DNA from: Deltaproteobacteria bacterium
GTDB taxonomy: Bacteria > Desulfobacterota > Desulfuromonadia > Geobacterales > Pseudopelobacteraceae
Assembly: GCA_016219145.1 (NCBI GenBank)
Contig: JACRCG010000139.1
Coordinates: 1-19,982, forward strand
Direction of reading: 5' to 3'
DNA: 19,982 bases
The notes under the pieces were generated by a model. That model saw only the letters and a list, made by a program, of their open reading frames with translations, was not told the origin of the DNA and did not search any database. The first letter of the stretch is position 1. The number at the start of each line of letters is the position of its first letter. Below are positions 1 to 6,546 of this stretch, in pieces. The position numbers were made by a program, and so were the translations under genes.

Positions 1-1
1 G

Positions 2-214
2 TACAATCTTCTGGAATATCTGGCGTTGAACAGCGGCAGGGTAATAAGCAGAACCGAACTCACCGAACATATTTACGATACGGACTTTGACCGCGACAGC
101 AATGTTATCGATGTGTATGTCAGCTATCTCAGGAACAAGATGGATAAGGGGTTTGACCGTCAGATCATTATGACGGTGAGGGGCGCCGGATATATTCTGA
201 AGGGTACGGAATGA
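2..214 (+). CDS. OmpR-family response regulator, C-terminal DNA-binding domain (5' end outside window)
   Basis: The frame is already open at base 2 and ends at TGA 212-214, so this is only the last 70 codons. The residues (YNLLEYLALNSGRVISRTEL at the start, later DVYVSYLRNKMD and TVRGAGYIL near the end) are the classic winged-helix effector domain of OmpR/PhoB regulators, including the recognition helix and the C-terminal hairpin signature RGxGY. The receiver domain with the phosphorylated Asp lies to the left of the window. The stop overlaps the start of the following sensor kinase gene by four bases (ATGA), so the pair is one two-component operon with translational coupling. The signal cannot be told from what is visible. 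Confidence 0.9.
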   Translation, partial: YNLLEYLALNSGRVISRTELTEHIYDTDFDRDSNVIDVYVSYLRNKMDKGFDRQIIMTVRGAGYILKGTE

Positions 215-1611
215 ACGGGTTGCGAAACTCCATAAAGGGGCGGCTTTTTATCTGGATATTTTCCGTTACCGCACTGTTTCTGGTAGCAGCGGGTTTCGCT
301 ATCTACCAGGAGGCAAAGGCAATTGTCTGCGGCACCATTGATATGACACTGCACTCCAAGGCTCAGGTGATCACCGGACTTCTTCATGCCGAGAACGGTG
401 CCATAGAGCTTGAGTTGCAGGAGATTGTTTCGGGTGACTATTCCATTCCACGTTCGGGACATTACTTCAAGGTAATTATGGATGGTACTCTTTTGGCGGC
501 TTCTCCTTCCCTCGTTGATAGCAGTTTCGACTTGACGGGAGGTGCTGCCGGAGAACATGTCTCAAAAACGGCGGAGACTGTTTTTACATCCATCGGCCCG
601 GGAGATGAACCGGTCCGGGTGCTCAAGTACGATATCAGGGCCTATGAAAGAACCTTCGGCATTTTTGTGGCGGAGAGCCTGGATGACAGTCTGGATATGA
701 TGCGGAAGTTCAGGCGTTTTCTGCTGATTGTCATTCCGTCCGGTATATTGATTGTTTCATTTATGGCGTTATGGATTGTCCGGCGGTCTCTTGAGCCGAT
801 TGCGTTGTTTGCGGGCAGAATCGGGGCTATAACGCATAAAACTCTTGACGAAAGACTCGATTCCGGGACAGAGACCGCTGAACTTGCGGGACTTGCCGAC
901 TCTTTCAATGATCTGCTTGACCGGTTGCAAAAGGTGTTTGAGAGCGAGAAGCGGCTTATAGCAGACGCATCTCATGAGCTCAAGACGCCGGTCGCAGTCA
1001 TCAAGCTGCACTGTGACGTGCTGCTGCTGCAGGAGAGAACTCCAGAGGAGTATGTCAATGCGCTCAGGGAGATCAGATCTGTGACAGTCGGTATCGACAC
1101 ACTGGTAAAAGATCTGCTCCTGCTGTCCCGTCTTGATTCCGGTGTTTTATCGTCCAGCGAATTCGAAGCGGTCTCTCTCAATGGCTGCATACGTAAATCG
1201 GCAGCCATGGTACAGCCCTTGGCCGAACAACGATCCATAAGGCTCAATCTGGCCTTTGGCGATGATATCAGCATTAACGGAAACGCTGAAAATCTTGTGG
1301 AGGTGTTTCTGAACATTCTGGAAAACGGCATAAAATACAACAAGGACCATGGAGAAGTAGATGTGTCAACTTCCCTGAATGGAACTGATGCGGTTATTGT
1401 GATAAGTGACACGGGACCCGGCATTGCCGGAAGGGATCAGGAAAGGATATTTGACCGGTTCTACCGGGCAGACTCGTCACGGAATACCGATGGCACCGGA
1501 CTCGGTCTGAGTATCGCCCGAACGATTATTGACGCTCATGGCGGCAGTATAACGCTTTTCAGCGAACCGGGACGTGGAAGTTCCTTTACGATTACCTTAC
1601 GTTCGCTGTGA
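211..1611 (+). CDS. Membrane sensor histidine kinase, OmpR-type partner
   Basis: 466 residues. A first membrane helix lies at about 12-32, followed by a periplasmic region of about 135 residues, a second helix at about 169-190, and a HAMP linker. The dimerisation/phosphoacceptor motif ADASHELKTP has His255. The ATP-binding domain shows an N box (NILENGIKYN), G1 (DTGPGI), F box (ERIFDRFYRAD) and G2 (GTGLGLSIA). This is the CusS/PhoR-like layout of a group I (HPK1) kinase. The ATG overlaps the stop of the response regulator gene (ATGA) and is preceded by AAGGG. The sensory domain has no recognisable fold from sequence alone. It sits next to the arsenic genes but is separated from them by facing terminators and a truncated gene, so an arsenic role is not implied. 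Confidence 0.93.
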   Translation: MNGLRNSIKGRLFIWIFSVTALFLVAAGFAIYQEAKAIVCGTIDMTLHSKAQVITGLLHAENGAIELELQEIVSGDYSIPRSGHYFKVIMDGTLLAASPSLVDSSFDLTGGAAGEHVSKTAETVFTSIGPGDEPVRVLKYDIRAYERTFGIFVAESLDDSLDMMRKFRRFLLIVIPSGILIVSFMALWIVRRSLEPIALFAGRIGAITHKTLDERLDSGTETAELAGLADSFNDLLDRLQKVFESEKRLIADASHELKTPVAVIKLHCDVLLLQERTPEEYVNALREIRSVTVGIDTLVKDLLLLSRLDSGVLSSSEFEAVSLNGCIRKSAAMVQPLAEQRSIRLNLAFGDDISINGNAENLVEVFLNILENGIKYNKDHGEVDVSTSLNGTDAVIVISDTGPGIAGRDQERIFDRFYRADSSRNTDGTGLGLSIARTIIDAHGGSITLFSEPGRGSSFTITLRSL

Positions 1612-1676
1612 GGTCTTGAACCGTGAGCTGAAATGTTTTGAAGGAGGCTCGGCTCGTGTCTACTACCGACTCGCAT

Positions 1677-1706
1677 AAAAAAGGCCGGCCATCAATCGAC
1701 CGGCCT
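1677..1706 (-). terminator. Rho-independent terminator of the minus-strand gene at 1735
   Basis: Read on the minus strand, AGGCCGG (1706-1700) pairs with CCGGCCT (1688-1682), extended inward by a T-G and a C-G pair, and is followed directly by six T residues (1682-1677). This is a canonical strong terminator placed about 30 bases after the stop codon of the helical-protein gene. With the + strand hairpin at 1707 it makes a back-to-back terminator pair between convergent genes. Confidence 0.8.
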
Positions 1707-1723
1707 CAGCCCGTGGCTGTTTT
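1707..1723 (+). terminator. Rho-independent terminator of the two-component operon
   Basis: CAGCC-CGT-GGCTG hairpin (1707-1719) followed by TTTT (1720-1723) lies 95 bases downstream of the kinase stop codon. The stem is short (5 bp), so termination may be modest, but it is the only candidate on this strand before arsR. Confidence 0.5.
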
Positions 1724-1734
1724 CAAGGCAATTG

Positions 1735-2100
1735 CTATCGGTTATCCAATCCCCATACTTTTTTGTACGCATTCTTGACATTCCCGGACTGTTTTTTAGC
1801 CATCGCCAGATCACCCTGCTTCAGTGTTTCAAGATAACCGGCAATTGCCTTGCGCCCGTCGGCAAATGCAGGATCAAAGGCGTTCTTCACCGCTGTGATA
1901 TCTGACGCATTGGCCATGTCGTCCCATTTAATCAGCAGCCAGGCCGCATAACGCTCATAGACCCGCTGGGCATCTTCTTTCTCTTTTGCGGCAGCGGCAT
2001 GATCAAGCACAATTTCCATCGCTTTATGAAAATCATTGGCCTTGTCAGACAGTGAGACAATTCCGGATTTCACCCGCATCTCCCACATCAGATAGCGCAC
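1735..2100 (-). CDS. Uncharacterised helical protein, 5'-truncated
   Basis: I do not recognise the family. From the first usable start (GTG at 2100) it has 121 residues, mostly charged and alanine-rich helix, ending in KNAYKKVWGLDNR. The same frame stays open upstream to a stop at 2233-2235. That stretch reads as plausible protein (for example RIKRPVEVGRQAAGYLASGN, HTVLEE) but contains no ATG, GTG or TTG. The natural N-terminus, probably with a signal peptide, is therefore missing, and arsR begins only 85 bases further. The GTG falls inside what looks like a continuous helix, so it is probably not the original start. A strong terminator follows the gene. It is best read as a remnant cut by the event that placed the arsenic genes here, although expression from an internal start cannot be excluded. 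Confidence 0.6.
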   Translation of the reverse strand: MRYLMWEMRVKSGIVSLSDKANDFHKAMEIVLDHAAAAKEKEDAQRVYERYAAWLLIKWDDMANASDITAVKNAFDPAFADGRKAIAGYLETLKQGDLAMAKKQSGNVKNAYKKVWGLDNR

Positions 2101-2278
2101 CTCTTCCAGAACCGTATGGGCTCGACCGACATTTCCGGATGCAAGATAGCCTGCCGCTTGCCTGCCAACCTCAACCGGACGCTTGATTCTGGCGGAGAAG
2201 TCGCTGATTCCGACTGTAATGCTTTTAGCGCGCTAATAAAGATTGTCAAGCAAGGTCCGTACCTTTTTTAGACATGTC

Positions 2279-2307
2279 TTGACGGGACAGCGATCTATCG
2301 ATATAAC
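2279..2307 (+). promoter_or_regulatory. arsR promoter (sigma-70 type) with overlapping palindromes
   Basis: TTGACG (2279-2284), a 17-base spacer and TATAAC (2302-2307). The perfect palindrome AGACATGTCT (2270-2279) touches the -35 box, and TATCGATA (2296-2303) overlaps the -10 box; either could be the ArsR operator. The expected start of transcription is near 2314, only about four bases before the arsR ATG. Confidence 0.6.
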
Positions 2308-2317
2308 TCCTTTCACC

Positions 2318-2665
2318 ATGAAACATCTCGCCCAAGCCCTCAAAGCCCTCTCCGACCCGATCCGCCTGCGCATCATTTTACTTCTTCAAGCCGAAGGTGA
2401 ACTGTGCGTCTGTGACCTGATGGCGGTGCTGGGGTTGCCCCAGTCGACCGTGTCGCGCCATCTGGCCTACCTCAAGCGCAGCTGCTGGGTCGATACCCGC
2501 CGTCAGGGGCTCTGGATGCACTACACTCTCAGTCGGGAGAGCTGTGCCATCTGCAAGGAACTGCTTCATATACTCAAATTGCACGCCTGCAGTCTGCCCG
2601 AGGCGACATCCGACCACTCCGCACTGGCCGCCTTTCTGAAAAAGAAACCCACCGGCTGCTCCTGA
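2318..2665 (+). CDS. arsR: ArsR arsenite-responsive transcriptional repressor
   Basis: 115 residues from ATG 2318. The winged helix-turn-helix of the ArsR/SmtB family is clear: ALKALSDPIRLRIILLL, then ELCVCDLM (residues 28-35), then the recognition helix LPQSTVSRHLAYLK. The Cys30-Val-Cys32 pair in ELCVCDL is the classic As(III)/Sb(III) binding site; further cysteines lie in SCAICKE, at HACS and at the C-terminus. In this family, binding of arsenite releases the repressor from the ars promoter. The start was chosen because the family begins at about this point. A longer frame from a TTG at 2243 would add 25 residues that do not resemble the family. There is no Shine-Dalgarno sequence before ATG 2318 (ACTCCTTTCACC), which fits the nearly leaderless promoter. 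It is separated from arsC by a toxin-antitoxin pair. Confidence 0.95.
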   Translation: MKHLAQALKALSDPIRLRIILLLQAEGELCVCDLMAVLGLPQSTVSRHLAYLKRSCWVDTRRQGLWMHYTLSRESCAICKELLHILKLHACSLPEATSDHSALAAFLKKKPTGCS

Positions 2666-2690
2666 TATTATTGTGTTACCATCTCTTCTG

Positions 2691-2721
2691 TTGACATTAG
2701 TATGCAAAAAAGTAATACTTG
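2691..2721 (+). promoter_or_regulatory. Promoter and probable autoregulatory operator of the toxin-antitoxin pair
   Basis: TTGACA (2691-2696) is a perfect -35 box; with a 17-base spacer the -10 is AATACT (2714-2719). The palindrome AAGTA-A-TACTT (2710-2720) covers the -10 region, and an AGTAT/ATACT inverted repeat spans the spacer. This is the usual arrangement for repression by an antitoxin of its own operon. The module therefore does not depend on the arsR promoter. Confidence 0.5.
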
Positions 2722-2749
2722 CCGTATGATTATTTAGTGGGGGTTTTTT

Positions 2750-2998
2750 ATGTACACCAGTAATGAGGTTGACCGTGTTACTATTTCTATTCCCCATTCC
2801 CTTGCGCTTCAGTCAGAAGCCGTGCGGGGTGAGCTTAAAATTTCCCGGTCTGAACTGTTTCGATTAGCCTTGGAACGATTCATTCAAGAGCAGAATAACT
2901 CTCGACTTGCCACCATTGCTGCTGAAATGGTGGAGGAGTATCGGGGTAACAGCGAACTGACTGTCCTTACAGTGCTTGATGGAGAGGATTTCGCGTGA
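2750..2998 (+). CDS. Ribbon-helix-helix antitoxin (MazE/CopG-like)
   Basis: 82 residues. The N-terminal part (DRVTISIPHSLALQSEAV, then SRSELFRLALERFI) is a ribbon-helix-helix DNA-binding domain: a short beta strand with alternating polar residues, followed by two helices. The C-terminal third (RLATIAAEMVEEYRGNSELT) is the acidic, flexible stretch that normally wraps the toxin. It overlaps the downstream MazF-type toxin start by four bases (GTGA), which keeps antitoxin synthesis ahead of toxin. A GGGGG stretch six bases before the ATG is the only ribosome site seen. In cells it should bind both the toxin and the promoter at 2691-2721. Confidence 0.85.
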   Translation: MYTSNEVDRVTISIPHSLALQSEAVRGELKISRSELFRLALERFIQEQNNSRLATIAAEMVEEYRGNSELTVLTVLDGEDFA

Positions 2999-3336
2999 AA
3001 CGGAATGAAATCTGGTTAGTCAACCTTGACCCCACTATTGGTGCAGAAATCCGCAAAACCCGACCTTGTGTCATTATCAGTAATGATGCGGTTGGCGTGC
3101 TTCCGCTCAAGGTGATTGCCCCACTGACCGACTTCAAGGAACGCTATCGGGCAGTTCCATGGATGGTAGTTGTTGAACCGGATGCGGATAACAATCTGAC
3201 AAAACCATCGGTAGTGGATCTGTTTCAGGTACGATGCCTGTCCGAAGAACGCCTGATCCGCAAAACCGGCAAGCTTTCCATCCAACCGCAAATTTCAATG
3301 AGCAAAGCGCTCAAGGTAGTTTTCGGCCTGTCCTGA
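2995..3336 (+). CDS. mazF: MazF/PemK-family endoribonuclease toxin
   Basis: 113 residues, the usual family length, starting at GTG 2995 inside the antitoxin's last codons. The N-terminus (MKRNEIWLVNLDPTIGAEIRK, then TRPCVIISND) carries the MazF signature GxxxxKxRPxxIIxND, including the conserved Arg and the beta-strand core. IAPLTDF, the motif LTKPSVVDLFQVRCLS and the final helix also match the family. MazF toxins cut mRNA at short sequence motifs when the antitoxin is degraded. Its position between arsR and arsC is unusual and suggests a later insertion that may stabilise the region. It looks intact, with no frameshift or lost residue. Confidence 0.92.
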   Translation: MKRNEIWLVNLDPTIGAEIRKTRPCVIISNDAVGVLPLKVIAPLTDFKERYRAVPWMVVVEPDADNNLTKPSVVDLFQVRCLSEERLIRKTGKLSIQPQISMSKALKVVFGLS

Positions 3337-3355
3337 CACTCCGCCAAATTATTGC

Positions 3356-3383
3356 TTGATATATCCGCAAAGGCGGATATACT
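3356..3383 (+). promoter_or_regulatory. arsC-acr3 promoter with a 9-bp dyad operator in the spacer
   Basis: TTGATA (3356-3361), a 16-base spacer and TATACT (3378-3383). A perfect inverted repeat TATATCCGC-AAAG-GCGGATATA (arms 3360-3368 and 3373-3381) fills the spacer and touches both boxes, which is the geometry of a repressor operator; ArsR is the obvious candidate. The predicted transcription start is about 3390, next to the arsC ATG. Confidence 0.7.
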
Positions 3384-3390
3384 CTGTTGC

Positions 3391-3807
3391 ATGAAAAAAC
3401 AAATCCTTTTCCTTTGTACGCACAACTCATGTCGTTCCCAGATGGCCGAAGCATTGGCCAACCACTTCCTGGGCAACCGCTGCCAGGCCTTTTCCGCCGG
3501 AACCGAGTCCACACGGGTTAACCCGATGGCAGCCCTGGTACTGTCGGAACTCGGCATCGACACATCGCTCCTGCGCTCGAAGACAATTGATGAATTTTCC
3601 GGTCAGAGCTTTGATCATGTGGTCACCCTCTGCGGAGATGCCAATGAGAAATGCCCGCTTTTTTTCGGGGGAGTAGAGCGCATTCACCGCGGCTTTGAAG
3701 ATCCCTCACGGCTTAGTGGCAGCGAAGAAGAAGTCCTGCCCGAATTTCGGCGGGTACGAGACGAAATCAAAGACTGGATCATTGACTATTTTGGAGGTAC
3801 TCCATGA
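3391..3807 (+). CDS. arsC: Arsenate reductase, low-molecular-weight phosphatase fold, thioredoxin-coupled
   Basis: 138 residues from ATG 3391. The phosphatase loop CTHNSCR gives the CX5R motif with nucleophile Cys9 and Arg15. VTLCGDANEKC supplies Cys81 and Cys88, the shuttle pair that equals Cys82 and Cys89 of the Staphylococcus pI258 enzyme. Cytoplasmic ArsC of this class reduces As(V) to As(III) and is recycled by thioredoxin. The start was placed at MKKQILFLC, where the family begins; an upstream in-frame start at 3352 would lie inside the promoter. There is no Shine-Dalgarno sequence, and the promoter suggests a leaderless message. The stop overlaps the acr3 start (ATGA), so product and exporter are translated together. 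Confidence 0.95.
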   Translation: MKKQILFLCTHNSCRSQMAEALANHFLGNRCQAFSAGTESTRVNPMAALVLSELGIDTSLLRSKTIDEFSGQSFDHVVTLCGDANEKCPLFFGGVERIHRGFEDPSRLSGSEEEVLPEFRRVRDEIKDWIIDYFGGTP

Positions 3808-4850
3808 GTGAACATCTTTCCCGCAAGCTATCCTTCCTCGACCGCTGGCTGACCCTGTGGATTTTCGCCGCCATGGCGCTGGGGGTTGGACTGGGCTACT
3901 TCGTTCCCGGTACGGAAGGGTTTATAAATTCATTTCAAGTCGGCGCCACCAATATACCAATTGCTGTCGGCCTGATTTTGATGATGTATCCACCCTTTGC
4001 CAAGGTGAAATACGAGGATATGCCGGAGGTCTTTCAGAACAGAAAAATTCTGGGGCTTTCACTGATACAGAACTGGGTTATCGGACCGGTGCTGATGTTT
4101 GCGCTGGCTGCGCTGCTGCTGCCGGACAAGCCGGAATATCTGGTGGGATTGATCATGATCGGTCTGGCGCGCTGCATCGCCATGGTGATCGTCTGGAATG
4201 AGCTGGCCAAAGGGAACACCGAGTATGCCGCCGGACTGGTGGCTTTCAACAGCATTTTTCAGGTGCTTTTCTACCGCGTCTACGCCTGGCTTTTCATCTC
4301 GGTGCTCCCGCCGCTGGTCGGCCTCAAAGGGATGGCGGTGGATGTCAGTATCCGCCAGATTGCCGAGAGCGTCTTTATCTATCTGGGCATCCCCTGTATC
4401 GCCGGGGCCTTGACCCGCCTGGCGGGCGTCAGAATCATGGGCAAGGAGCGCTATCATCGTGAGTTCGTGCCGAAAATCAGCCCGCTGACTCTGATTGCCC
4501 TGCTGTTCACCATTGTGGTCATGTTCAGCCTGAAGGGGAACCTGATCGTGCAACTGCCGCTGGATGTAGTCAGGATTGCCATTCCGCTGCTGATCTACTT
4601 CATCGTGATGTTCCTGGTCTCGTTCTGGATGGGTAAAAAGATGGGGGCCGACTACTCGAAAACCACCACACTGGCTTTTACGGCCGCCAGCAATAATTTC
4701 GAACTGGCCATTGCCGTGGCTGTGGCTGTTTTCGGGATCAACTCCGGCGCCGCTTTCGCTGCGGTCATAGGTCCGCTGGTGGAGGTTCCGGTCATGATCG
4801 CCTTGGTGAATGTAGCTTTTTGGTTTCAGCGCAAATGGTTCAGTGCCTGA
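3804..4850 (+). CDS. acr3: Acr3-type arsenite efflux permease
   Basis: 348 residues, the normal length for bacterial Acr3 (BASS superfamily), with about ten hydrophobic helices. Family hallmarks are the N-terminus LSFLDRWLTLWIFAAMALGV, LMMYPPFAKVKYE, NWVIGPVLMFALA, and GLARCIAMVIVWN with the conserved functional cysteine. Later come FLVSFWMGKKMG and FTAASNNFELAIAVA, which carries the conserved Asn-Asn-Phe-Glu. The protein exports As(III) from the cytoplasm using the proton motive force. GGAGGT lies five bases before the ATG, inside the end of arsC. It ends only eight bases from the stop of the convergent Fe-S protein gene and no terminator is visible between them. Confidence 0.96.
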   Translation: MSEHLSRKLSFLDRWLTLWIFAAMALGVGLGYFVPGTEGFINSFQVGATNIPIAVGLILMMYPPFAKVKYEDMPEVFQNRKILGLSLIQNWVIGPVLMFALAALLLPDKPEYLVGLIMIGLARCIAMVIVWNELAKGNTEYAAGLVAFNSIFQVLFYRVYAWLFISVLPPLVGLKGMAVDVSIRQIAESVFIYLGIPCIAGALTRLAGVRIMGKERYHREFVPKISPLTLIALLFTIVVMFSLKGNLIVQLPLDVVRIAIPLLIYFIVMFLVSFWMGKKMGADYSKTTTLAFTAASNNFELAIAVAVAVFGINSGAAFAAVIGPLVEVPVMIALVNVAFWFQRKWFSA

Positions 4851-4858
4851 GGATGATG

Positions 4859-5797
4859 TTAGTCAAGGAATCTGGAAAGCCGTACCGCCCCATCCAGACA
4901 GAACTCCGTACACACACCGCAGCCGGTGCAGAGAAGTTGATCAAAACCGGGCGGAGCATCCGGCAATCCACTCTTTAAGGCGCCGGTGGGACAGATTGCA
5001 ACGCACCCTTGGCATCTTGTACAGCATTCACCGAATGAGATAATCGAATCGAACTGTTTCATCGCCGGAACTGCCAATTCCTGTGGCAGTTCGCTTCTGT
5101 TTTTGTTCAGTAATACTCTTCTTACCGGCAGATATTTCCTTGCATATTCCGAGCGCTGTTCTGTCTGTTCGCAGGTGGTGGAGAGAATCGCTGCAACGCC
5201 CTGAAAGAGTGAACTGCGCAGCGATTTAAAAAAATTGCGGCGATCAAAGGCTTCGCCCTGAAAGCGCAGTTCTGATGCCGATTCTGTCAGGAGCATACGG
5301 CAGCCTCCGCTCAACAATCCTGCCTCTGAAAGAGTTGAAACCCGTTGCCGCAGGTGATTGATCATGGCGTTGTTGGTACAGTCAGCACAGTCGGAAAGAT
5401 TCAGGGTCAACACATCCGGCAAGGATAGGCAGAGAACCAGCAGATGTTCTTCCGAGAGCCCCCCCAGACAGGCGACGGCAGCATTGGAGTTTTCCTTCGT
5501 GCGGATACAGCCCAGAAGCGGTTCCGGTACGCGGGATAGTTGCGCCAGGCAGGCGGCAAAATCGCTGCCATGTTCAAGCGCCCCTGCCGGGCAGACAGAA
5601 GTGCAGAGCAGGCAGCCGTGGCACTGATCCGGATTGAGAGAAAGACCACCGTCAAGCGTGACAGCTTCATGCGGGCAGATATCGACGCATTGGCGGCAGG
5701 AGCTTTCACTGAAGCGCATCCGCAGGCAGCGGGAAACTTGAATCTGAAGATCCTCCCCGCTGCCGGTATCAGTTCTGCCGTCAGCCATTTTTCGCAC
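4859..5797 (-). CDS. Polyferredoxin-like protein with two pairs of [4Fe-4S] motifs
   Basis: 312 residues from GTG 5797; ATG 5788 is an equally good start three codons later. N-terminal cluster motifs are C34xxC37xxxC41P (first Cys of the usual four replaced; Cys24 may serve) and C59xxC62xxC65xxxC69P. C-terminal motifs are C259xxC262xxC265xxxC269P and C290xxC293xxC296xxxC300. Between them lies a cysteine-bearing domain of about 180 residues (C83, C97, C110, C123, C137, C140, C166) that I cannot assign. An internal RRNFFK motif followed by a hydrophobic patch begins the C-terminal half, somewhat like the start of NapF. The gene overlaps the end of the TorD-type gene and is last in the arr block, so a role in electron supply to, or cluster assembly of, ArrB is likely but inferred. 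No signal peptide is seen, so it is probably cytoplasmic. Confidence 0.8.
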   Translation of the reverse strand: MRKMADGRTDTGSGEDLQIQVSRCLRMRFSESSCRQCVDICPHEAVTLDGGLSLNPDQCHGCLLCTSVCPAGALEHGSDFAACLAQLSRVPEPLLGCIRTKENSNAAVACLGGLSEEHLLVLCLSLPDVLTLNLSDCADCTNNAMINHLRQRVSTLSEAGLLSGGCRMLLTESASELRFQGEAFDRRNFFKSLRSSLFQGVAAILSTTCEQTEQRSEYARKYLPVRRVLLNKNRSELPQELAVPAMKQFDSIISFGECCTRCQGCVAICPTGALKSGLPDAPPGFDQLLCTGCGVCTEFCLDGAVRLSRFLD

Positions 5798-6422
5798 TTG
5801 TCAATGAATTGTAATCAGCATTGATGAAAGCGGCGCTACAGTGCGCTACGGCTTGGTAGAAAGAGGTTTCGCCGTCATTGATGATGGCAGAGGTAAACGG
5901 CTCCAGCCACGGCAGCAGGAACCGGCCCAGAAACTCTTTTTGAAGAGACACAATCCGGCCGGTTTCACCCGTATCGCCTGACTGCTCTGCTTCTCGCTGT
6001 TTGAAAGCAAGGAATGACATGAACTCCAGTTCAACTGCAAAATGGTCCGGGAGTTCATGGAAGTCTTCGGCCAGCCGCAGTCCGCAGTTGTGGTAGAAGG
6101 CCGCAACCCTGGCGGTGGAATCTCCCATGACAGTTTTGGTGTCATCAAGATAGATCGAACCATACGGGGGGGCAACCAGTTGGAAAGGACCGATGAAAAG
6201 CCGGGCATGCTCCACCGCTAAATCTTCAAGAGAGCTGTCGCCGACAACAAGGGCCGCATCTGCCGCATGCTGTGCGGCATCCGGCGCAACAGATGCAAGA
6301 AGAGTCGCGAGGGTTCCGCAGCAGTTTTCCTCAAGCAGTTCTTTTGATGGCGGGTAATAACAAGCCGCCAGCAGGCGGTAGGCATCTTCACGGGTTGCGG
6401 TGATGTTGAGATTTTCGATCAT
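5781..6422 (-). CDS. TorD/DmsD-family molybdoenzyme chaperone (ArrD-like)
   Basis: 213 residues from ATG 6422, preceded by AAGGA eight bases away. The family signature is clear: EHARLFIGPFQLVAPPYGSI, then a GL...DFHELPDHFAVELEFMSFL segment (the ExPDHxxxELxFM motif of TorD/DmsD/NarJ proteins), and a helical C-terminus. Chaperones of this type bind the Tat signal peptide of a molybdopterin subunit and keep it in the cytoplasm until the Mo cofactor is inserted. The client here should be ArrA. Upstream in-frame sequence as far as 6587 is just translation of the intergenic repeats and is excluded. The gene follows arrB after 124 bases holding two hairpin repeats and overlaps the Fe-S protein gene at its 3' end. 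Confidence 0.9.
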   Translation of the reverse strand: MIENLNITATREDAYRLLAACYYPPSKELLEENCCGTLATLLASVAPDAAQHAADAALVVGDSSLEDLAVEHARLFIGPFQLVAPPYGSIYLDDTKTVMGDSTARVAAFYHNCGLRLAEDFHELPDHFAVELEFMSFLAFKQREAEQSGDTGETGRIVSLQKEFLGRFLLPWLEPFTSAIINDGETSFYQAVAHCSAAFINADYNSLTSAKNG

Positions 6423-6445
6423 GGAAGTTATCCTTGAAAACGTAG

Positions 6446-6466
6446 GGGCGACCCGCTGGGTCGCCC
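6446..6466. repeat. REP-like palindrome between arrB and the torD-type gene (copy 1)
   Basis: GGGCGACCC-GCT-GGGTCGCCC, a perfect 9-bp stem with a 3-base loop, flanked by GTAG on one side and GTTTTT on the other. Repeats with a GGGGCGACCC core are, from general knowledge, scattered between genes in many genomes. On the + strand the hairpin plus T5 resembles a terminator acting against antisense transcription. Confidence 0.7.
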
Positions 6467-6510
6467 GTTTTTGATGCTTCTTGAAATCAAGCGTTATTGC
6501 CATATACTGA

Positions 6511-6534
6511 GGGGCGAGCCAACGGCGTCGCCCC
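6511..6534. repeat. REP-like palindrome between arrB and the torD-type gene (copy 2)
   Basis: GGGGCGA (6511-6517) pairs with TCGCCCC (6528-6534). Inside them GCC-AAC-GGC adds three pairs with one bulged G, giving a stem of about ten pairs. The core is the same as the copy at 6446, so the two belong to one repeat family. It lies 12 bases after the arrB stop and could stabilise the arrA-arrB message or reduce read-through into the chaperone gene. Confidence 0.65.
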
Positions 6535-6546
6535 TGCACAACCTCA

